A stretch of 64,000 nucleotides of DNA. Source: Rhynchospora pubera. Taxonomy: Eukaryota; Streptophyta; Magnoliopsida; Poales; Cyperaceae. Location of the stretch: the NCBI GenBank assembly GCA_028095005.1, contig CM051460.1:233014742-233078741 (forward strand). The letters run 5' to 3'. Shown piece by piece: positions 56,701 through 64,000 of the stretch. Each line of letters opens with the position of its first letter. Positions within the stretch are counted from its first letter, which is position 1. A model generated the notes under the pieces. The model searched no databases. It saw only the letters and a program-made list of their open reading frames with translations, and was not told the DNA's origin. The translations under genes were made by a program, and so were the position numbers.

Positions 56701-58606
56701 ACATTTTGAAGAGACAGAAAATTGTATCAGTTCTTTTTTTTTTTTTTGAGGAATGGAAGAAAATTGAATTTTTCTCCTTATGCTTGCTTAACAGCTGTTG
56801 CTATTAAACAACAATTATTACAAACTTGACTACATGCAAGCTCACAGTCATAAACAGCTTCTCTCTGCTTCCTCAAAACCAAACTTTCTCCATCTTCACT
56901 GAATCATGCAAGTGACCATAGAGCCAAAAAAATAAAAACATAAAAATTACCTTAACAGATGTTGCCAGCATGGGTGCAAGATGGCCCTGTGCATTAAACT
57001 TGAAACCATCTGTATTTACATTCCTACAAATCAAACAATCATGGAAGTTATTAGTATCTCAACACAAGATGTTGGATTCTTTTCTAATTTTTTACTTTCT
57101 CAGGTTAAATTCACAAATTTATATTTATATTATTGAAAACCTTAGAATATGGTTGAACTTGATTTCTTTTCTATTTTTTACTTTCTCTTCAGAAAGTCCC
57201 AAAGAGCCGATAGATTGCATGTCTGCACCAGCAAGTTCCTATTGGTAGTACATACTAGTTGACAATTGTTGTGAATTAGGCACTGATAGTAGCTGTTTTG
57301 TAATTAAGCTACAATCATGCAACCAATTCCTATTTGATCAATTTTGTGCCAACCAAGCCCCATGAACTGTGCAGTTTACCTCAATAAGCTGTTTTCAGGT
57401 TTCAGCCAAGCATTATCAAATTACTTTAAAAGGGAAAAGACACTGTGTTAACTAATTACCTATCCAGATGGATAGCCAGAGTGGGAATACGCATAATTGG
57501 TTCATTAACCCTAACAAGCCGATGCGAGTAGGAAACATTTCCTCCTTTACTTTCCTTCACAATTACCCTCCCAGCAACAGTCAAATCTCGGTCGAACCAA
57601 GTGTGCCACAATCCACCTCCATATGTCTGTACTCCAACCTGAAGATAACCTCCTTTGGTCACCTGAACAACACAAATGGCGGTTTCAAGACTATATAAAA
57701 AATTTGTAAGATGGCTTCTGATATAAAAAGAAAATATAAAAAATCTCCTAGCTTTAGCTTTACCATCCCTTTTAAATAATCTCAAATGTGCCTGACAGAA
57801 ATTATTTAATTATTTCTTAACAAATCAGCTAGACTCACTGGCATTAAGGGTTATACAGTAAAAATAAAAGTGATACCTTGGAGACAGGTTTGACTTTGAG
57901 ACAAGGGCTATCTGTGTGAGCTCCAACAATAGAGAAGCCATTTCCAGCCACGTATCTGAACAAGAAAAATATTTAAAAAGGATTCCACACCCTTTCAAAT
58001 GTAGAGTCAGATTGGACAATGATTTTTTTTCTTTTTGCAAACACCTCAAATGATTATAAGATAAATTACTATGTCACCCTTTTAGGCAAACTCACGAACT
58101 TTATTTTCTTTCTCCAACAAGGACTTGCTTTAACTTTTATAACAGAAAATCATTAACAGTCAGAAAAGAAAATTACACACTTCTTTCCAATTGCAAAGGC
58201 AATAATGGTGGAATGGTTCCTGGTGAAGAAGTACTTGCCACCTTCTTCGATTTCCCACTGTTCTCTCTCAGATATTTGAACAAATCCAGCTTCCTTCAAT
58301 CGCCTCTTAGCCTCATCTGCAATTGATGGATTCAAGAGCTAATCCGAGTAAACACTTGCGAACCACACAATTCATTTGCTACTGCTTTAGATTTGAAATT
58401 TCTCAATTTATGCTATCAATAAAATCAGGTCGAACTTGTTATAAGGATGGAAACAATGTGAACCAAAACCTGGAAACTCAGATTATGGGATCATCGAAAG
58501 ATAAACAAGGAAGGGAAGGGTTAGCATTACCAACGGCGTGAAAAGCAGTGGGAGAGGCATTGAGGAAATCGACGAGGTCAAGCGCGACGGGATCGATGGC
58601 CGCCAT
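53733..58606 (-). CDS. aspartyl aminopeptidase, metallopeptidase family M18
   Basis: Eleven exons on the minus strand give 477 residues: 58606-58531, 58316-58181, 57955-57877, 57662-57460, 57023-56951, 56694-56599, 56182-56027, 55712-55536, 55005-54931, 54492-54352 and 53954-53733. M18 enzymes form large tetrahedral complexes and remove N-terminal Asp or Glu from peptides in the cytosol or vacuole. All expected zinc and catalytic residues are present: H84 (GAHTDSP), D243 (CDTQPS), E300-E301 (DHEEVGS), D347 (SADMAHA) and H441 (MHSIRE). A lysine-rich loop ([14 protein letters not shown]) lies in the middle of the chain. There is no signal peptide at the N terminus ([20 protein letters not shown]). 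A MULE sits 202 bp upstream of the ATG. Confidence 0.95.
54031..54084 (+). mobile_element. 54-bp truncated Au-like SINE tail
   Basis: GCCTACCCCAACTTGTTTGG followed by GACACAAGGC and a TTG-rich tail, with perfect 15-bp duplicates GTGATCTTCTCAAAA (54016-54030, 54085-54099). It lies in intron 10 of the aminopeptidase gene. Confidence 0.88.
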
Positions 58607-58808
58607 TGATGTGTGTAAACTCTCTGTACTTCTCGCTTTGCGAGGAACTGACGAATCAAAAGAGTTGCTATCTAATTCTCTTTCAGTAGTTCCTATTTTT
58701 TTCTTTCGTCTGACTAAAATACCTCCATACCCCTCAATCTCTGGCCTCTGCTGCAATCGCCAGGGATATTTTAGTCAAGACAGAATGACGGGGACGGGAC
58801 TGTAAAAG

Positions 58809-60749
58809 CAATCCGCATCCTCGACAGTCATTTAAAAGGACTGTGCCGAGCGGTCCTTTTATGCTGTCCGTCCGATCTGGATCCAAAGACGCGCGTGAAA
58901 TCGCTCATCTCCGTCTCTCTTTCCATTCTGCCCCTCACTGCCCGAGTCCCAGAAACAAAATGAAAAAGAAAAAAAACTCTCCAAGAGCTGAGACTTTTCT
59001 TTCTCTCGCTCTCTCTCTCTCGCGTTGTCTCATCTACCTTTTCCCTCCTCTCTAACGCCAATCTTCGCGAAGCGAGCGACAGAAAGCCTCTCTCTCGTTG
59101 GAGCCTCGAAACCCTAGACGAAAGGTGCTCCCTTCTTCCACAAAACCCTACACGGAAGCTTCTTCCTCCTCTGATGGAAGCCTCAACCAAATTACTTTGC
59201 AGAACCTGTCTTAATGTTGTTAATGGAATTACAGATATAAAATTTCCCGAGCATTATCATGTCTCCCGCCTACTAGTTATGTTTCTGCAAGTGCTATCAT
59301 ACTAGATTTTGGATACGGTTGGTTGCCTTACCTGAGTCTTGTACTGGTATACTAGATACTGGTTACATCTCAGTTTGAGAACCAAACAATTTGGTGCAGA
59401 TATTATTTTTATAGTTTAAACAGATTGTGTATCAATTGGTCATCTATTAGGTGTTATAGGCATTTGAGAACCAATTGGTCATCTTTTAAGTATTGAAAGA
59501 CTTCTGTTTTAGGATTTTTTTTTTTTCGATAAACGTTTTACGAAATTAAGAGAGGGGAAGAAACTAAGGGTGTATCTTATGTTGTTGGGAGGTGAATTTA
59601 TACATATTGTAATTGTACCTCTGTCTGTTCTTGATTTAGATGATCTTGTTTTTATTGTTGTAGTTCACTAATTCAGTTGCCGTAGTTCTTCCCTTTTCGA
59701 TGGACTGATCTTTTATTTTTTTATTGTTGTAGTTCACTAATTTATTTGGGAAACTATGACTACATTTAAGAAGATTTATTTTCTTGATCTTTTATTTAGT
59801 CATAAGAGTGCTTGAAGAAGCAATGATGAAGAAATGAAAGCAAATTAGAATTCTGAAGCAATGAAGCAATTAGTAGAAATGAAAGCAAATTAGAAGAAAA
59901 GAAACAACAACAAAAGAAATGAAGGAAATAATAGTGTTATGATTAAGTCCTGTTTGTAGTTATAATCATTCTTTGATCTTTGTAATTTTGAAATTAAGAA
60001 GATTGGAATGAATATGTCATTTTACTTATCTGCTTATACTAGTGCTTGGATATACTATTCTTTTTTAGTGTGCTTGCATGGATATGCTATATTATTTGTA
60101 CTGAAAAAGTAAGCTTGATGTGCAAATAAAGGTTGATTGGAACAAATAAATCAGCAATTAAGGTTGAATACAACAATTTCATCCCTATAGCTGAGTATGG
60201 GCTTTTACTGTTTATGGACATTGTTCAATTTAAGTGTAGATCATTCATTCTTTGTTTGCCATTTCTATCCATTTACTCTATAATACCCAGTTTGTTCTCA
60301 AGTCATTCCAGGCTCTTTGTATATACCAGAATTTAGATTCCTGTACAATGGATCCAAGAAGTGATTTGAGACTTGATGTACCACCACTCCCAGTGCCCTA
60401 TGCCTTGCATAAGAATGCGATTTTCTTAAACTTGGAAATGTAGTCATGGTTCAATTGCATGTTTGGAGAAATAAAGAATGTGATTTTCTTAAACTTGGAG
60501 TCGAGAAAAAAACAACGTGGAGTCGAGAGAGAGAGAGAGAGAGAACGCGAGAGGATCTGAGGAAGAGAAGTCTCCGTTCTCCATCGAGAGTTTTTTTTTT
60601 AATTTCTGGGACTCGGGCAGTGAGGGGCAGAGCGAAAAGAGAGACGGAGATGAGCGATCTCTCGCGCGTCCTTAGATCCAGATCGGACGGACAGCATAAA
60701 AGGACTGCTCGGCACAGTCTTTTTAAATGACTGTCGAGGATGCGGATTG
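58809..60749. mobile_element. MULE (candidate Pack-MULE) in the promoter of aspartyl aminopeptidase
   Basis: 1941 bp with inverted repeats of about 200 bp (left 58809-59010, right 60545-60749) starting CAATCCGCATCCTCGACAG. Perfect 10-bp duplicates ACTGTAAAAG (58799-58808, 60750-60759) flank it. There is no transposase. The interior has gene-like stretches, including AAACCCTAGACGAAAGG-type leader sequence and a small open frame at 59174-59305, so gene capture is likely. It begins about 200 bp before the ATG of the neighbouring minus-strand gene. Confidence 0.9.
59174..59305 (+). CDS. small open frame inside the MULE, possible captured first exon
   Basis: 43 codons starting MEASTKLLCRTCLNVVNGIT, with a CxxC pair and a GC-balanced leader of plant 5' UTR style upstream (AAACCCTA). 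The part after about residue 21 may be intron read-through. I do not recognise the source gene. Confidence 0.25.
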   Translation: MEASTKLLCRTCLNVVNGITDIKFPEHYHVSRLLVMFLQVLSY

Positions 60750-60760
60750 ACTGTAAAAGG

Positions 60761-61184
60761 GGATCCACATCCTCTACTGCCGAGGAGTTTGGCTGTATCG
60801 TCCAGCCAGGATGGTTTTTTAAAATATTTAAAAATTTTAAAATTTAAATATTAAATTCAAACCGTTGAATTTGTTCAAATTTACGGACGATGCATTTTTA
60901 TGTAAGTTTTATAAAATTTGGAGTCGATTTGATACTTGATTAAATGATCAAATTATGAACGTATTAGAATTAATCAGTGATAGTTAACTATATTCGTTCA
61001 TTTGTTAACCATTTGATCTAGTATCAAAGCAAGTCCAAATTTTATAAAACTTATATAAAAATGCATCGCCCGTCAAATTGAACAAGATCAACGGTTTAAA
61101 TTTAACATTTGAATTTTAAAATTTTTTAAAATCGCTTGGCTGGACGGTACAGCCAAGACATTTGGCTGTGGAGGATGTGAATCG
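60761..61184. mobile_element. Mutator-type fold-back MITE inserted next to the MULE
   Basis: 424 bp with ends GGATCCACATCCTC and GAGGATGTGAATCG and 10-bp duplicates CTGTAAAAGG (60751-60760, 61185-61194). The arms match the outer MITE at 11774-14429 (AACAAGATCAACGGTTT and related words). It uses nearly the same target bases as the MULE at 58809-60749. Confidence 0.88.
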
Positions 61185-61194
61185 CTGTAAAAGG

Positions 61195-61843
61195 GCGGAA
61201 ACACGACCCATTAATCCAACCTAACCCGACCCGAAACTGACGAATCTCGGAATCTACAATTTAGGCTAAATTGGATATAAACCCCTACAAAATCTTTCCA
61301 ATTGAAATAACCCCTGTAATCTTTAAAATCGAAAATAACGCCCTTCTATTTAATTTTAATTCAATTTGAAATCAATCATATGCGACAAAAAAATCCTTAC
61401 ATTTTACTGAAAGGAGGGCACTTATACGAGTTCAATCTCCATCGATCATCGAATTTGCTTCGGGCATGAGTTCATATAGTATTAATTGGTTAAATACAAA
61501 TTAAATTTTAATTCTATGGAAAAAATTTTATGAAGAAAAAGCAATTTCATAAAATATAACTAACAGAATACTTTTTTTGAACAAAAATTTCATACTGAAA
61601 AGAATACAAAAGGCAAAGTTGTTAAGAAAACACTTTTTTAAAAAACATTGTAAAAAAAGCAGATGGTAAAATTAAAATGATATATATAGGGACCAGCACC
61701 AAACATTAATTATTCAATTCGTAATCTAATTGATTTATCTTTCAATTTTTTAGTATCTCTGAATTCATAATTCATTATGATCAATGTTTTATTTGGGTTG
61801 ACGGTTTAAATTATGGAAGGCAGTCTTTTTATATACACCTTTT
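61195..61843. other. intergenic, nothing recognised
   Basis: AT-rich, no gene and no confirmed repeat ends. Confidence 0.45.
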
Positions 61844-62031
61844 GGCTCCGTTTGGATGTGTTGAGAATAAGGTAGGAAGAAGGAAGAAGAGAAGAAATTT
61901 ATTGGGAAGGGGTAAATTTATTGGGAAGTGTGTAACTTTTGTGAAGAGTTTGGATGATTAGGAATAAATTTATTGAAAAAAATTCCTTATTCCTTATTCC
62001 TTCTTCCCACTTCCCACCATCCAAACACAGC
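61844..62031. mobile_element. Tourist-like MITE
   Basis: 188 bp, ends GGCTCCGTTTGGAT and ATCCAAACACAGC, TTT on both sides (61841-61843, 62032-62034). Interior GGGAAGTGTGTAACTTTTG as in 18986-19255 and 52627-52773. Confidence 0.8.
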
Positions 62032-62034
62032 TTT

Positions 62035-62801
62035 ATGACAGATTTTTGGACGCTTTTTGGTTTTTTCCCTCCTGTAGTGGTAACTCCTTGGGAAAAATTA
62101 AACGGAGAATTGAAGAAGTGGAAGTCTAGATTAAGGTTTAAATTATTTAATGATCTCTAACAAGTAGAACTAGCAATTATCTAATTGATCTTCCGCGATA
62201 CTGATAGAGATATCAAGAGCACTTGGTGTTTAGAGAAGGGGAAAAATACCATTAATTGCTTGCAATTACAATATCAAGAGAGGTAAGATTTTTTTATTTT
62301 AGTTCTGAATTGATATGACATTTTGTTGGACGATTTGTTGAAGTTTACCTTACTTAATCACCATGAAGTTTTTCCCATATAAAGAATAATATGTACAAGT
62401 CATGCATAAAGAACAAAGCCATCCAAAAAGGGTTGTACATCAGGAATCAAGTTTACTTAATTAGTTAATTATTATACTCGTGTCTAATATTATACGAGTT
62501 TTTTTTTCCAGATTATAATCTTTTTTAGTAGTTTACTGGAAATGCGTACATGTAAAAAGAAAAAAAATCATTATTTTATCAGATAAGAGTTTAAATACGA
62601 ACTATTTCATATATGTTACTTGCAAGAATTACGAATTTGTAAACGATAATTTATTTAATTAAATAATGTTTATTATCACGAGAAAATTTATAAAAGCATA
62701 ACTTCATATAGCGTGCTTAGCAAGGTTTAAAAAATGTGATTTGTGCGGTTTAGCGGTTGGGTGGTGAATGGTGATTGAGCATTTATCGGCAATAAAATGG
62801 C
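62035..62801. other. intergenic, nothing recognised
   Basis: AT-rich, no supported feature. Confidence 0.45.
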
Positions 62802-62809
62802 GATAAAAC

Positions 62810-63671
62810 TAGGGCTGTACAACAAAATTAAAAATCCGTCTGACCCGTTTAATCCGTCCGATCCGACCCGTATTTTAACGGGTTCAAACATGATCCGGGT
62901 TGGTTCGGGTTTTAATTTTACTAACCCGGTACAATTGGGTTGGGTTATATTTTTCTTTAGGATAATCCGGTGTAAACCCGAACCCGTTATTTTTATTGAT
63001 ATGATGTAATTTGTATTGCATAAATATTATTGGCAGAGACATTAAAACTGATATAATTTACATCAAAAACTGGTATACATGTTCAAAGATAGGTAGCGTA
63101 GGCAAATATGGATTTAAATTCGCTTCATTAGTTTTTAATGAAAACTACGTATATTACAAAGTATGAATTTTTAGTTTTTACCGCACAAATCAGTAATATT
63201 TACATTACAATAAAAAAAAAGATTGCTTATAAGTTCCTATGTACAACTTTATTTATTTATTTCTTTTGATAACAAAACTTGGAACCATGATACTTTTAGA
63301 CTACTATTCCATTTACTAAAACTAGTATATATGTGTACAGTGGCAAAAATATGAATACAGAAGGAAGATGCTGTACATATTTATTAAGTTTCTAGCAAAA
63401 ACATAATCAACTACATATCTTTGGTGAAGTGAATTTAACCTAAGCTGTTTTATTTTTCTCTTCATTTTTATTTAATTAATATTGTCAAATTTATTTATGT
63501 AAAATACAAATCATAACCCGTTCGATCCGGAAACCCGTAAAAACCCGTAGATAAAAATTTATATGGGTTGGGTTACGGGTGGGTCAACTAATGAAATTTT
63601 TTAATCCGGTATATTTGAGTTGGGTTGAAATATTGATAAAAAATTACAAACCCGTCCGTTGTACAGCCCTA
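62810..63671. mobile_element. non-autonomous hAT element with CCCG subterminal repeats
   Basis: 862 bp with 14-bp inverted ends TAGGGCTGTACAAC and perfect 8-bp duplicates GATAAAAC (62802-62809, 63672-63679). Both subterminal regions (about 170 bp each) are packed with AACCCG/CGGGTT and ATCCGG words. The middle 500 bp is unrelated A+T-rich filler with no open frame. A related left end, TAGGGGTGTACAAAA, lies at about 34701. Confidence 0.9.
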
Positions 63672-63679
63672 GATAAAAC

Positions 63680-64000
63680 AGTTGTGTAGTGATACAACGA
63701 ATAGAATAGTTGTACGGTATTTACATAAAACGACCATAAAACAGAGTTTTAAAAAAGTTTGGTATTTAGTTAAATATGGCAAGTTATACAGCCGTAGTTT
63801 TCATTACTTTTTATTCCCTCAAAGTTGTTAGTTTGTCACCAGTATATAAACAATCTTTATGAAATGTCCATGTGATGTGAGTATAGGTACTAGGCTTGGA
63901 AATCCCAAAGTGCATTCAAATTCGAGTGCGATCACCTCTAAGCGCCTTGGACCGCATCTCAGAGAAGGAAGCACGTATTTGATATTTCCCGACAATACAA
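63680..64000. other. window end, nothing recognised
   Basis: No supported feature. Confidence 0.45.

Noticed and set aside
58828..59190. 120-codon minus-strand frame rich in Arg and Glu
   Set aside because: It reads the terminal inverted repeat of the MULE; the same peptide appears at 60446-60730 from the other arm.
60446..60730. 94-codon frame ending in SRSDGQHKRTARHSLFK
   Set aside because: Inverted-repeat DNA of the MULE, duplicated at the other end; no gene.

Overview
This window is nuclear DNA from a flowering plant. The genes have many short GT-AG exons, and their products are plant types: an NPF4-like transporter, a plant Cys-type glutathione peroxidase, a DEAH9-like helicase, an ADK-A type adenylate kinase and an M18 aminopeptidase. 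The spacers are AT-rich and packed with plant DNA transposons, tRNA-derived SINEs and a gag-only LTR element. The species cannot be fixed from the sequence alone.

Seven apparently intact protein genes were assembled by joining exons. All junctions keep frame and use GT-AG borders. They are: an NPF4-clade transporter (+, 17550-23244, 5 exons, 572 aa); a membrane-anchored glutathione peroxidase (-, 23568-25952, 6 small exons, 201 aa); a KANL2/INO80D-like zinc-finger protein (+, 28472-30089, 2 exons, 258 aa); Gemin2 (-, 31378-33382, 4 exons, 345 aa); a DEAH9-type RNA helicase (+, 36734-46560, 16 exons, 702 aa); adenylate kinase (+, 48942-52333, 6 exons, 240 aa); and aspartyl aminopeptidase (-, 53733-58606, 11 exons, 477 aa). 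They are unrelated housekeeping genes, mostly in convergent or divergent pairs. I see no operon-like or cluster logic.

The left 17 kb and the right 5 kb are gene-poor. From left to right the left part holds: the end of a hAT-like element; three copies of a roughly 43-bp palindrome; a complete 1.6-kb LTR element carrying only gag (TR-GAG type) with a perfect 5-bp target duplication; two fold-back MITEs flanking a hAT MITE; a poorly recognised low-copy stretch (8.9-11.7 kb); and a 2.2-kb Mutator-like element (MULE) nested inside a second Mutator-type MITE. A Tourist-like (PIF/Harbinger) family recurs about ten times with 3-bp target duplications, twice nested in other elements.

The clearest structural theme is transposons just upstream of start codons. 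A Mutator-type or Tourist-type insertion lies within about 150-475 bp of the ATG of the KANL2-like, Gemin2, adenylate kinase and aspartyl aminopeptidase genes. At 58.8-61.2 kb two different Mutator-type elements have used the same target site one after the other, leaving three copies of its core sequence. I found no CRISPR arrays, no rRNA and no confident tRNA genes.
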